Source: Halostella limicola (lineage in GTDB: Archaea > Halobacteriota > Halobacteria > Halobacteriales > Natronoarchaeaceae). Taken from it: DNA of 64,000 nucleotides. This document shows, in pieces, positions 32,636 to 41,465 of the stretch (position 1 is its first letter; each line of letters starts with the position of its first letter). Location of the stretch: contig NZ_RCDI01000001.1 of NCBI RefSeq assembly GCF_003675875.1, positions 124,001-188,000 of the forward strand, given 5' to 3'. The notes below the pieces were generated by a model. The model did not search any database, was not told the DNA's origin, and was given only the letters and a program-made list of their open reading frames with translations. Made by a program: the position numbers and the translations under genes.

Positions 32636-34054
32636 ATGGCGATGAACGCTCCCGTCCCGGAGATGGCCGACCGCGCCGCCGCCTGCGCGGAGCGACTGCG
32701 CGCCGCCGACGAGGTGCTGCTCGCCTCGCACATCGACGCCGACGGCCTGACGAGCGCGGCCGTCGCCGCGAGCGCGCTTGAGCGGGCCGGGATCCCCTTC
32801 GAGACGGTGTTCAGCAAGCAGCTCGACGATGAAGAGATCGCGAGCATCGCCGCCACCGACTACGACACCGTCCTGTTCACCGACTTCGGGAGCGGTCAAC
32901 TCGGGATCATCGCCGAGCACGAGGCCGCCGGCGACTTCACGCCCGTGATCGCCGACCACCACCGGCCCGCCGACGTCGACACCGAGTTCCACCTGAACCC
33001 CCTCCTGTTCGGCCTCGACGGGTCGTCGGAGCTCTCCGGCGCGGGGGCGAGTTACGTCCTTGCCCGCGCGCTGGAGCCCGCGGACGGGGACAACCGCGAC
33101 CTCGCCGCCCTCGCCGTCGTCGGCGCGGTCGGCGACATGCAGGCGAGCGACGGCGAACTCGTCGGTGCGAACCGGAAGATCGTCACGGAGGGCGAGGCCG
33201 CCGGCGCCCTGGAGACCGGTACCGACCTCGCGCTCTACGGGAAGCAGACCCGTCCGCTCCCGAAGCTACTGGAGTACGCGACCGACGTTCGGATCCCCGG
33301 CATCTCCAACGACCGGAACGGGGCCCTCCGCTTTCTCGACGACCTCGGTCTGGAGTTGAAATCGGGGGGCGACTGGCGCTGCTGGGTGGACCTGAGTCGC
33401 GACGAGAAACAGACGCTCACGAACGCCCTGCTCCAGCACGCCATCGACAAGGGGGTCCGCCCGAACAAGATCGACGCCCTGTTCGGGACGACGTACACCC
33501 TCACGGCCGAACCCGCGGGCACCGAACTCCGCGACGCGAGCGAGTTCTCCACGCTGCTCAACGCGACCGCCCGCTACGAGCGGGCCGACGTCGGCCTCGC
33601 GGTCTGTCTGGGCGACCGCGACGGAGCGCTCGACCGGGCGCAGACCCTCCTCTCGAACCACCGGCGGAACCTCTCGGAGGGGCTCCAGTGGGTGCAAGAC
33701 GAGGGCGTCACCCGCGAGGAGCACGTTCAGTGGTTCGACGCCGGGAGCGAGATCCGCGAGACCATCGTCGGCATCGTCGCCGGCATGGCCGTCGGTACGG
33801 AGGGCATCGACCGCGGCCGGCCGATCGTCGCCTTCGCCGAGAAGGAGGAGGGCGAGGTGAAGGTCTCCGCGCGCGGGACGCCGGGGATGACCCGGCGCGG
33901 CCTCGACCTCTCGACCGCGATGACGGAGGCGTCCCGCGCGGTCGGCGGGGACGGCGGCGGTCACAACGTCGCCGCGGGCGCGACCATCCCCGACGGGACG
34001 CGGGAAGAGTTCGTCGAGCGCGTCGACGAGATCGTCGGTGAACAGCTCTCGTAG
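32636..34054 (+). CDS. DHH-family phosphoesterase (archaeal RecJ-like)
   Basis: A 472-residue DHH-DHHA1 protein. Motif I is LLASHIDADGLTSAA, motif II is TDFGSGQ in place of the usual TDxG, and the DHH signature is IADHHRPADVD. The DHHA1 glycine-rich end is GGDGGGHNVAAGATI. This family includes archaeal RecJ homologues and GAN (GINS-associated nuclease), 5'-3' ssDNA or 3'-5' RNA exonucleases linked to replication. A second ATG two codons downstream is equally plausible as the start. The stand-alone position gives no partner information. Confidence 0.87.
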   Translation: MAMNAPVPEMADRAAACAERLRAADEVLLASHIDADGLTSAAVAASALERAGIPFETVFSKQLDDEEIASIAATDYDTVLFTDFGSGQLGIIAEHEAAGDFTPVIADHHRPADVDTEFHLNPLLFGLDGSSELSGAGASYVLARALEPADGDNRDLAALAVVGAVGDMQASDGELVGANRKIVTEGEAAGALETGTDLALYGKQTRPLPKLLEYATDVRIPGISNDRNGALRFLDDLGLELKSGGDWRCWVDLSRDEKQTLTNALLQHAIDKGVRPNKIDALFGTTYTLTAEPAGTELRDASEFSTLLNATARYERADVGLAVCLGDRDGALDRAQTLLSNHRRNLSEGLQWVQDEGVTREEHVQWFDAGSEIRETIVGIVAGMAVGTEGIDRGRPIVAFAEKEEGEVKVSARGTPGMTRRGLDLSTAMTEASRAVGGDGGGHNVAAGATIPDGTREEFVERVDEIVGEQLS

Positions 34055-34173
34055 TCCGGCCTTAGCGGGACTACTCGCTCAATAACAATACGTTCGCCGC
34101 ACCTAGGCGCGGTGATGCCATCCTACCGACCGCGTTCGGCGACAGACAGCAGGGCGACCGGGGTGACCGACCG

Positions 34174-34539
34174 ATGACCGACTGGCGAGCCGTCGGAGTC
34201 GGCTTCCTCGTCGGTCTCGTGATCGCGACCGTCGGCCTCGCGCTCCCCATCATCGGCCAGATCGGCGGCGGCCTCGTCGGCGGCTTCCTCGCCGGCTACC
34301 TCGCCGGCGGCGGCCTCGGGAGCGGCGCGTGGCACGGCCTGCTGGCCGGGGCCATCGGCGGCCTCATCATCGCCGTCTTCGTCTTCGTGGGGACGTCGCT
34401 GCTCAGCCTGACCGTCACGGAACCGGTCAACGCAGTCGTCGGCGGCGCGGGGCTGACGGTCGTCGTCCTCTTTCTCTCGCTCCTGTTCGCGCTCGACAGC
34501 GCCATCGCCGGTGCGATCGGGGGCGCCCTCCGAGACTGA
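34174..34539 (+). CDS. DUF5518-family membrane protein
   Basis: A 121-residue protein made almost entirely of hydrophobic helices rich in glycine (GQIGGGLVGGFLAGYLAGGGLGSGAWHGLL...), about four segments. This Gly-zipper plan matches the haloarchaeal family DUF5518, of unknown function and often present in several copies per genome. There are no catalytic residues. It is the last convincing plus-strand gene before a gene-poor stretch. Confidence 0.78.
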   Translation: MTDWRAVGVGFLVGLVIATVGLALPIIGQIGGGLVGGFLAGYLAGGGLGSGAWHGLLAGAIGGLIIAVFVFVGTSLLSLTVTEPVNAVVGGAGLTVVVLFLSLLFALDSAIAGAIGGALRD

Positions 34540-34923
34540 ACGACGCAACCCGGCGATTTCTCCCCTTTCCGTGGACAGCGGATCGCGTCTCGTTTCGTCT
34601 TCTTTCGTATCGCCATATGAGATTTATCGAGACCGATATCGACGCTCTTCACCACATGATCGGCGATAGCGGCTCCCGAGAGCCGCCTTCGATCAGCGAG
34701 ACTGGCGTAGTCACCGAACCTCGACTAGAACGGAGTGTATGTTGACGGTACAACCCCAGGGGGAGCGGCCGGAGTCCGAGGTTTTACTACCGGGCCGAGA
34801 ACGGTGTTCGGCCCCAACTGCCCGTCGCTATAGCTAACCGCGGTTGACGAGGGACGCGTCGGGCCGGACCCTGATCCCACCCCGGAAGTTCGAGGGGTTC
34901 GAGCTCGTGAATCCCCGAGCGCG
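34540..34923. other. Intergenic stretch without a convincing gene
   Basis: A 384-bp gap. The best candidate is a 42-codon frame from ATG 34617 (MRFIETDIDAL...), with no recognised motif. GGGGTTC and GAATCCCC form an imperfect inverted repeat near 34890. No tRNA T-arm or other RNA signature was found. Confidence 0.5.
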
Positions 34924-35118
34924 CTATCGATCGCCGTCGACGAGAAACGTGACGCCCTCGCACGCCGGACACTCGACCGCGTCGGCGTTCTCGACGGTTG
35001 GCGGTTCGGCACCGTAGACGACCAGATGGTCGGCGGGGAACGCGATCTGGCGCCCGCAGAGCGGACAGTCGACCGTGCCCGCGCGAAGGCGCGCGCGACG
35101 GATGGCGTTTCGGGACAC
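34924..35118 (-). CDS. Small zinc-ribbon protein
   Basis: A 64-residue protein with two CxxC pairs (CPLCG about residue 18 and CPACEG about residue 50), forming one zinc ribbon, and an N-terminal basic patch (SRNAIRRARLRAG). On the minus strand CTTTATTCC lies about 20-26 bp before the ATG, supporting an expressed, leaderless gene. Haloarchaeal genomes carry many such ribbons without assigned function. It overlaps no other credible gene. Confidence 0.65.
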   Translation of the reverse strand: MSRNAIRRARLRAGTVDCPLCGRQIAFPADHLVVYGAEPPTVENADAVECPACEGVTFLVDGDR

Positions 35119-36160
35119 GTGACGCAGTTAGGGAATAAAGGCACGGACAGACGTAATCTCCCGGGCGAGCAGTCTCTCGTTCGAACGCTTGCCGAGGCGA
35201 TTCGTCGGAAATCGAGGAGCAGCCGGTCCGATCAGCTAGTCAGCACCCGCAAACGGGAACGGCCCACCGGCGGGAACTGACCGGAAGGACTCTGCGAGGC
35301 CTCGCAATCGACGGTGGTGGCTGGCCCTCTTATATAATGAATCAATTAACGCTATACAGAATTCCAGTAGCGCGGCCGATAGCGGGTTGGCCGCAGAGCG
35401 TCACTCCCACCGTTCGGCGTCCGTGGCTCGCTAGACGGCGACGCAGACTGCGGTGATACCCCAAGACTGGACTGCTCACAGAACCGGGGCGGATGTCGGC
35501 ACCACAGGTGCTGCTAATCAGTACTGGGACTCCGTGAGCTCGCACCGCTTTCCCGAACCGTGTCCGCGACGGACGGACTCGACGACCGGGGCCGTCGGAT
35601 ACGGACGATCGGGCGTCGAACCCAGGGGTCGACGACGGGAAGAGTGGGTCCGCGCGGCACGTCACCGCCGAAGATCGAGACCGGAAACTCGGGCGTGTGA
35701 GCACGGCCCGGGACCGTTTCGGATCGCGGGGTCGATCGGTTTCCCGGCGATAGCGGTCTGACTGATATACTACGCGCACTCGCGGGGACTGAGATCTGGC
35801 TCGCGAACCAGTCCAGCCGAGGTACGTGGTAGCGGGCCGGCGACGAACGGGGTTCCGTGCGGAGTCCGTAGGTCGCGTCTCGGAGCCAGACGCCGAACGC
35901 GTCGCGGGCCGGGGAGATCGGCGTCGCGGTACCGATCGGCTCTCGGAGTTCGGCTTCGGTCGCGTCGAGTTCCCGCGGTGCGGCGTCGAACACCTCGCGG
36001 TCGCGCCGATCCGTCGCGACACCCCGGCGCGAAGTCGTGGAAAACGACGGCAGCCGAGGGAGAAGTGTCGCCGATCCGACCGAATAAATCGTTGTTCGCT
36101 ATAGAGAATGGACGGGCTGCGGGAGATTCGCCCGAGTTTGGCGCATCGGAACGGCGACCG
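35119..36160. other. About 1 kb gene-poor, possibly degraded region
   Basis: No frame here has haloarchaeal coding character: the longest (about 35342-36022 minus) is rich in Arg/Ser/Pro and not acidic. A 35514-35993 minus frame starts plausibly (MFDAAPRELDATEAELREP) but degenerates after about 55 codons and may be a gene remnant. The DNA is visibly less GC-rich than its surroundings, with TATA-like elements TTATATAATG near 35333 and TGATATACTA near 35764. No IS terminal repeats or target duplications were seen. Confidence 0.5.
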
Positions 36161-37957
36161 CTACCGAGCGTCGGACGACGCCGCCGAGAGCCGGCGCGCG
36201 AACGCGGCGTTCGCCTCGCGGTCGGCGAGTTCGCGCAGCAGTTCGAGTTCGCGCTCCAGTTCGTCGTCGCCGAGCGCCGCCATCTCTCGTTCGAGGTGGT
36301 CGGCGAACGCGGCGAACCGCTCGCGGTAGGTCTCGGAGACCGTGAGCGGGTCGGACTGGCGCTCCCAGCGCCCGAGGTAGTCGTCCGCGGGCGGCTCGAC
36401 GTCCTCGGGGCCGTACTCGCCGGTGCGCTCGTCGACCATCCACGACCGGAGGAGGTCGGCGTACCGCGAGAGCAGCACGGCCTTGCGGATCCCGGAGTTG
36501 TCGTAGTGTCGCGCGGTGACGCTCGGGAACTCGACCGTCCGCGTCCGCTCTCGGCGCTCGCCGGTCCGGGTCTCGTAACTCGCCGTCAGCCGGAGTTCGG
36601 GGTCGCCGCCGGTCCGACGGACCTTCGCGAGGATGACGCCGCCGCGGGTGCGGCCCCCCTCCGTCGGCGACGGAAACAGCGTGTTCGCGCGGATGAGCGA
36701 GTCGGTAGCGTCCCCGGCGGCGGACGTTCCGTACACCTGCTCGACGTCGTACCCGTCGGCGTCGAGTTCGAGCGAGAGGTCGAACACGAGCGGGGTGACC
36801 ATGTACTCGAACTCCTCGTCGATGCGTCGTTCGAACTGGTCGGCGGAGTGGACGGAGTAGTAGTTCGCCCCGCGGACGGCGGTGAGCGAGTCCACGAGCT
36901 CCGTGTTGAAGTCGACGCCGATACCGACGAAGGTGCTGTAGACGTTTTCGGCGGCGTTCTCCTCGGCGATGTCGACCAGGCCACCTTCGCGGGTCGTCCC
37001 GCGGTTCGGCATCGCGTCCGTGAGAAACAGCATCCGCGTCTCGTACTCGGACTGGTCGGCGTCGGCGTACTCCGCGAGGAGGTCGGTGCCGGACTCCGCG
37101 CCCGCGGAGAAGTTCGTCCCGCCATCGGCCCGCAGTTCCTGCACGTGGTCGCGGATAGCGTCCATGTCCGTCTCGCGGACCTCGCGCATGGGCTTCGCGA
37201 CGTAGGACTCGTCGTTGAACAGCACGACGCCGAGTCGGTCGTCGCCGCGGAGGTGCTCCGTCATCGAGGCGACGACGTCCGTCGCGACGTCTATCTTGGG
37301 CCGCTCCGTGTAGTTCTCGACCTCGTGGCGGTTGCCGAAGCGGTCGTAGTAGTAGCGGTCGAACGGCGAGCTCATCGACCCGGAGATGTCGAGGACGACG
37401 ACGAGGTTGAGCGTCTTGCGCTCGAAGTCGGTGATGCCGGAGTTCAGCCCGACAGTGAGGTACCGCTCCGTCTCGCCGGAGAGCGGGTCGGGCGAGACGG
37501 CCGTGCTGTACGACGGGCAGAAAAGCGACGTACAGGCCCGGTCGCTACCGGTGTCGAAGTAGTACTGGTTGAACAGGCCCTCGTAGGAGAGGTCCAACGG
37601 GATCGGCAGGTACCCCTCGTCGACGTTGTCCCGGAAGTTGTTCGCGTCCATCGCGCCGCCGGCGGTGAGGCCGACGTCGTCGCTCGCGTCGGCGGACATC
37701 TCGACCGACTCCGTCTGAGCGCTGGTGTACGTCACGCTCCCCGAGGATCCACCGGTGCTACCGGACCGGGCCGCCTCGTCGGGGTCGAACTGCCAATCGT
37801 CGACCTTGTCGGTCGCGGGGGTCGTGGTGGTCGTGGTACCGGTTCCCGTCGGTCCGGAACGGCCGGCGGACAGCCGTTGCGAGCAGCCGGCGACGCCGAG
37901 CGTCCCGGCCGCGGCGGCCAGTCGGAGGTATCGTCTGCGCGAGCAGGGATCGGGCAT
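36161..37957 (-). CDS. Tat-exported lipoprotein with a von Willebrand factor A domain
   Basis: A 598-residue secreted protein. The signal MPDPCSRRRYLRLAAAAGTLGVAGC has a twin-arginine motif (residues 7-12) and a lipobox ending at Cys25, so it is probably a Tat-exported lipoprotein. A Thr-rich linker follows (about 38-48). The vWA domain starts near 183, with MIDAS DISGSMS (D190, S192, S194) and later TDAMPNRG. After about residue 390 comes a beta-rich part and then a charged helical C-terminus (about 500-598). vWA domains bind proteins through a divalent ion. Ligand and role are unknown. Start at ATG 37955-37957. Confidence 0.87.
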   Translation of the reverse strand: MPDPCSRRRYLRLAAAAGTLGVAGCSQRLSAGRSGPTGTGTTTTTTPATDKVDDWQFDPDEAARSGSTGGSSGSVTYTSAQTESVEMSADASDDVGLTAGGAMDANNFRDNVDEGYLPIPLDLSYEGLFNQYYFDTGSDRACTSLFCPSYSTAVSPDPLSGETERYLTVGLNSGITDFERKTLNLVVVLDISGSMSSPFDRYYYDRFGNRHEVENYTERPKIDVATDVVASMTEHLRGDDRLGVVLFNDESYVAKPMREVRETDMDAIRDHVQELRADGGTNFSAGAESGTDLLAEYADADQSEYETRMLFLTDAMPNRGTTREGGLVDIAEENAAENVYSTFVGIGVDFNTELVDSLTAVRGANYYSVHSADQFERRIDEEFEYMVTPLVFDLSLELDADGYDVEQVYGTSAAGDATDSLIRANTLFPSPTEGGRTRGGVILAKVRRTGGDPELRLTASYETRTGERRERTRTVEFPSVTARHYDNSGIRKAVLLSRYADLLRSWMVDERTGEYGPEDVEPPADDYLGRWERQSDPLTVSETYRERFAAFADHLEREMAALGDDELERELELLRELADREANAAFARRLSAASSDAR

Positions 37958-38069
37958 GCGAGAACCAACGCGAACCGACCACATGAGGCCATCGTAGGGT
38001 AAAATCGCCGTTTGAGCTATCAGCGAGGGGATCGCCCGACTTTTGTCGGGGCGGTCCATTCGGTCGGAC

Positions 38070-38387
38070 ATGGCCGATTTCGACCCCGAGAAGTTCGAGG
38101 ACAAGTACGTCCACTACTTCACGGAGCTCCAGCGGGCGTACAAGGACGCCTTCGAGACGATGAACGAGACGTACGACTCGGAGCTGATCCACGCGATCGA
38201 CCAGCAGATCCTCAACGAGAGCGAGCCGTTCTACGAGGGCGACGGCGAGTTCCGCGTCGACCTGCCCGAGAACCCGGAGGAGCGCGTCCGCGGGATCGTC
38301 GTCGACGACGAGAAGCTCCGTGAGGTGCTCGACATCTACGTCGACGAGATCGAGGCGGAGATCCGGGAGACGTTCGGCTTCGAGTGA
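38070..38387 (+). CDS. DUF5783-family protein
   Basis: A 105-residue acidic protein beginning MADFDPEKFEDKYVHYFTEL and ending EIEAEIRETFGFE, matching the haloarchaeal family DUF5783. It is predicted mostly helical, with no cysteines and no membrane segment. Start at the ATG 38070, where the family sequence begins; nine upstream codons lack support. It is divergent from the vWA lipoprotein and 65 bp upstream of the NifU-like gene. Function unknown. Confidence 0.78.
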   Translation: MADFDPEKFEDKYVHYFTELQRAYKDAFETMNETYDSELIHAIDQQILNESEPFYEGDGEFRVDLPENPEERVRGIVVDDEKLREVLDIYVDEIEAEIRETFGFE

Positions 38388-38452
38388 GTCGAACGGGGCG
38401 AACGAACCAGTAGCACAAAAGGTTCAAGGGTGCTGGCCCCCAACCCGTATCC

Positions 38453-38821
38453 ATGAGTACTGACGCCCAAGAGGACGGCGACGACCTGGAAGAGCGGGTG
38501 TCGAACTTCCTTCGTCGGAACTTCCCGCAGATCCAGATGCACGGCGGCAGCGCCGCCATCCAGAACATCGACCGCGAGACCGGAGAGGTCTCCATCCAGC
38601 TCGGCGGCGCGTGTTCGGGCTGCGGTATCTCCCCGATGACCATTCAGGCCATCAAGAGCCGTATGGTCAAGGAGATCCCCGAGATCGAAACGGTCCACGC
38701 GGACACCGGCGGCGGTGGCGGCATGGGCGGTGGCGGCGGCATGGAGCCGTCGTTCCCCGGCGAGACGGTCGACGACGACGAGGACGGCGCGGCCGACGAA
38801 GGCCCGCAGGCCCCGTTCTGA
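38453..38821 (+). CDS. NifU-family Fe-S scaffold/carrier protein
   Basis: A 122-residue protein whose residues about 10-80 form a NifU C-terminal (Nfu) domain: LEERVSNFLRRNFPQIQMHGG, then SIQLGGACSGCGISPMTIQ with the cluster-binding CxxC (CSGC). Nfu proteins carry [4Fe-4S] clusters to targets. The tail is a Gly/Met-rich linker (GGGGGMGGGGGM) ending in acidic residues, probably flexible. T-rich CTTTTTAAC follows the gene and may terminate it. Confidence 0.9.
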   Translation: MSTDAQEDGDDLEERVSNFLRRNFPQIQMHGGSAAIQNIDRETGEVSIQLGGACSGCGISPMTIQAIKSRMVKEIPEIETVHADTGGGGGMGGGGGMEPSFPGETVDDDEDGAADEGPQAPF

Positions 38822-38886
38822 GGCCGGCGAGCGGCGCGGGCGTGCGATAAGCAGTCTTTTTAACGCTCCGGCTACCCCCGATAGAC

Positions 38887-40389
38887 ATGACCAACGCGGA
38901 CGCGTCGGGGCGCGACGTTCTCTTCGTCGTGATGGACACAGTCCGGAAGGACCACCTCTCCGTCTACGGCTACGACCGGCCGACGACGCCCGGACTCGAA
39001 GCGTTTGCCGAGGACGCCGCCGTCTTCGAGCAGGCCGTCGCGCCGGCGCCGTGGACGCTCCCGGTTCACGCGTCGCTGTTCACCGGCCTGTACCCGAACG
39101 AACACGGCGCGAACCAGGAGAACCCGTACCTCGAAGGGGCGACGACGCTCGCGGAGAGCCTCTCGGAGACGCACGCGAGCGCCTGTTACTCCTCGAACGC
39201 CTGGATCACGCCGTACACCCACCTCACGGATGGCTTCGACGACCAGGACAACTTCTTCCAGGTGATGCCCGGCGAGTTCATGAGCGGCCCGCTCGCGAAG
39301 GCCTGGAAGACGATGAACGACGACGAGCGCCTGCGGAAGGCCGCCGACTGGCTGGTCAGCGTCGGCAACAAGTTCCACGAGTACTTCGCCAGCGGCGAGG
39401 GGTCGGACTCGAAGACGCCGCAGGTGATAGACCGGACGCGGGAGTTCGTCGACGGGGTCGACGAGGACGAGAACTTCTTCGCGTTCATCAACCTGATGGA
39501 CGCGCACCTCCCGTACCACCCGCCCGAGGAGTACAAGGAGGAGTTCGCGCCCGGCGTCGACTCGACCGCTGTCTGTCAGAACTCCAAGGAGTACAACTGC
39601 GGGGCCCGCGACATCTCCGACGAGGAGTTCGACGACATCCGCGGCCTGTACGACGCCGAGATCCGCCACATCGACGCTCAGCTCAGCCGGCTGTTCGACT
39701 CGCTCCGCGAGGCGGGGCGCTGGGAGGACACGCTCGTCGTCGTCTGCGCCGACCACGGCGAACTCCACGGCGAGCACGACCTCTACGGCCACGAGTTCTG
39801 CATCTACGACCCGCTGGTGAACGTCCCCCTCATGGTGAAGCACCCGGATCTAGACGCCGAGCGCTACGAGCGTCAGGTCGAACTGCTCGACCTCTATCAC
39901 ACCGTGCTGGACCACGCGGGCGTCGACCCCGAGGACCCCGACGCGGTGTCGCTCGACGACCGCCGGTCGCTGCTCTCGGACGACCACCGCGAGTTCGACG
40001 AGGGCGAGTTCGCCTTCGTGGAGTACTCCCGGCCCGTCGTCGAGCTGAAGCAACTGGAGCAGAAAGCGAGCGCCGCCGGGATCACGGTCGACCGCGATTC
40101 CCGGTTCTACTCGCGGATGCGGGCCGCGCGCAGGCCGGACGCGAAGTACATCCGGAACGAGCGCATCCCGGACGAGGCGTACCGCCTCGATTCGGACCCG
40201 GGCGAGACGGAGAACCTCGCCGGCGGGGACGACGAGGCCGTCGCCGAGGTGGCGGCGGCGCTCTCGCGCTTCGAGGAGCGGGTCGGCGGCCCCTGGGAGG
40301 GCGACGCCGCCGGCACAGACGAGGACGTGTTAGACGACATGAGCGAGGACGCGAAGGACCGACTGCAGGACCTGGGTTACATCGACTGA
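38887..40389 (+). CDS. Sulfatase-fold (alkaline phosphatase superfamily) protein with Thr nucleophile
   Basis: A 500-residue hydrolase or transferase of the sulfatase family. The metal site begins VVMDTVRKDHLSVYGY (D17) and is completed by CADHGELHGEHDLYGHE. Where type I sulfatases have C/S-x-P-x-R for formylglycine, this reads APWTLPVHASLFTG, with Thr57 in the nucleophile position and His for Arg. That is the pattern of phosphoglycerol/phosphoethanolamine transferases and some phosphonate hydrolases, so sulfate-ester cleavage is unlikely. No signal peptide. The GTG of the next gene lies one base after its stop, implying one operon with an AglD-type membrane protein. Confidence 0.85.
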   Translation: MTNADASGRDVLFVVMDTVRKDHLSVYGYDRPTTPGLEAFAEDAAVFEQAVAPAPWTLPVHASLFTGLYPNEHGANQENPYLEGATTLAESLSETHASACYSSNAWITPYTHLTDGFDDQDNFFQVMPGEFMSGPLAKAWKTMNDDERLRKAADWLVSVGNKFHEYFASGEGSDSKTPQVIDRTREFVDGVDEDENFFAFINLMDAHLPYHPPEEYKEEFAPGVDSTAVCQNSKEYNCGARDISDEEFDDIRGLYDAEIRHIDAQLSRLFDSLREAGRWEDTLVVVCADHGELHGEHDLYGHEFCIYDPLVNVPLMVKHPDLDAERYERQVELLDLYHTVLDHAGVDPEDPDAVSLDDRRSLLSDDHREFDEGEFAFVEYSRPVVELKQLEQKASAAGITVDRDSRFYSRMRAARRPDAKYIRNERIPDEAYRLDSDPGETENLAGGDDEAVAEVAAALSRFEERVGGPWEGDAAGTDEDVLDDMSEDAKDRLQDLGYID

Positions 40390-40390
40390 C

Positions 40391-41446
40391 GTGAGCGACG
40401 ACGCCCCCGCCGCGGCCGGCGACGCCGGCGCGACCGACCTGCGAAACATGTTCGACCGCCGGACGGTCGGCAAGATAGCCGTCGGGTTCGTCGTCGCGGC
40501 GATCCTCGTCTACCTCCTCGGCGTCGCGGTCGGGCTGGAGCGGACGCTCACCCACCTCCGGAACGCAGAACTGCGGTGGCTCGGCGCGGCCTGCCTCTCG
40601 ACGACGGCCTGCCTCGCCGCGTGGGGGAAGGCGTGGCAGATCGTCCTCCGCGTCGGCGGCATCGACGTCCCGTACCGGAAGCTCGTCGTCACCTACTTCG
40701 CGGCGACGTTCGCCAACTACGTGACGCCGCTCGGGCAGGCGGGCGGCGAGCCCTTCATCGCCTACGTCCTCTCGCAGGACACGGAGGCGAGCTACGAGCA
40801 GAGCCTCGCGAGCGTCGTCACCGCGGACCTGCTCAACCTCCTGCCCTTCTTCAACTTCGCGGCAGTCGGCCTCGGCTACCTGCTCCTGCGGTCGCAGCTC
40901 ACCGAGGCCGCCGAGGACCTCGCGTTCGGCCTCGGCGCGCTCGCCGTCGGCATCCCCGCGCTCGTGGTCGGCGGGTGGCAGTACCGGACCGCGGTCGAGC
41001 GCGGGGTCCTGCGGGTCGTCGCGCCGCTGTCCCGGCGAACCGACCGGTTCACCGTCGAGAGCGTCCGCGACCGGATCCGGCGGTTCTACGAGTCGGTCGA
41101 GCTGATCGCCGCCTCGCCGCGGGCGCTCGCCTGGGCGACCGGGTTCGCCTACCTCGGCTGGGTGTTCTTCGCGCTCCCGCTGTACTTCGCGGGCCTGACG
41201 CTCGACCTGCCGATACCCCTGTTGCTCGTCTTCTTCGTCGTCCCGGCGAGCACGCTCGCGGGCATGGTGCCGACGCCGGGCGGTCTCGCCGCGGTGGAGG
41301 GCGCGCTGGTCGGCCTCGTCGTCGCGCTGACGGCGCTGTCCGCCGCCGACGCGCTGGCGGTCGCGACCATCTACCGGCTCGCGAGCTACTGGTTCGCGCT
41401 GGCGGTCGGCGGCCTCGCCGCGCTGTGGGTCGTCGCCCGCGCCTGA
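40391..41446 (+). CDS. Lysylphosphatidylglycerol synthase/AglD-type multispan membrane protein (UPF0104)
   Basis: A 351-residue protein from GTG 40391-40393 with about eight helices, of the LPG_synthase_TM (UPF0104) family. Landmarks are YFAATFANYVTPLGQAGGEPFIAY near residue 100 and PTPGGLAAVEGALVGL near residue 295. In haloarchaea such domains occur in AglD and in probable lipid-linked-sugar flippases. There is no glycosyltransferase domain here. Its direct linkage to the sulfatase-fold gene suggests joint action on a lipid-linked or surface glycan, which is inference. Confidence 0.87.
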   Translation: MSDDAPAAAGDAGATDLRNMFDRRTVGKIAVGFVVAAILVYLLGVAVGLERTLTHLRNAELRWLGAACLSTTACLAAWGKAWQIVLRVGGIDVPYRKLVVTYFAATFANYVTPLGQAGGEPFIAYVLSQDTEASYEQSLASVVTADLLNLLPFFNFAAVGLGYLLLRSQLTEAAEDLAFGLGALAVGIPALVVGGWQYRTAVERGVLRVVAPLSRRTDRFTVESVRDRIRRFYESVELIAASPRALAWATGFAYLGWVFFALPLYFAGLTLDLPIPLLLVFFVVPASTLAGMVPTPGGLAAVEGALVGLVVALTALSAADALAVATIYRLASYWFALAVGGLAALWVVARA

Positions 41447-41465
41447 GACCGGGGGCGCGGTCGGG

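Noticed and set aside
34617-34745. 42-codon frame MRFIETDIDAL...
   Set aside because: No motif, no clear promoter spacing and a non-acidic end; left as part of the intergenic description.
34880-34910. Imperfect inverted repeat GGGGTTC/GAATCCCC
   Set aside because: It resembles a tRNA T-arm at first sight, but there is no acceptor or anticodon stem around it, and the arms do not pair without a bulge.
35342-36022. 226-codon minus-strand frame in the gene-poor region
   Set aside because: Arg/Ser/Pro-rich and basic, unlike haloarchaeal proteins; no recognisable motif.
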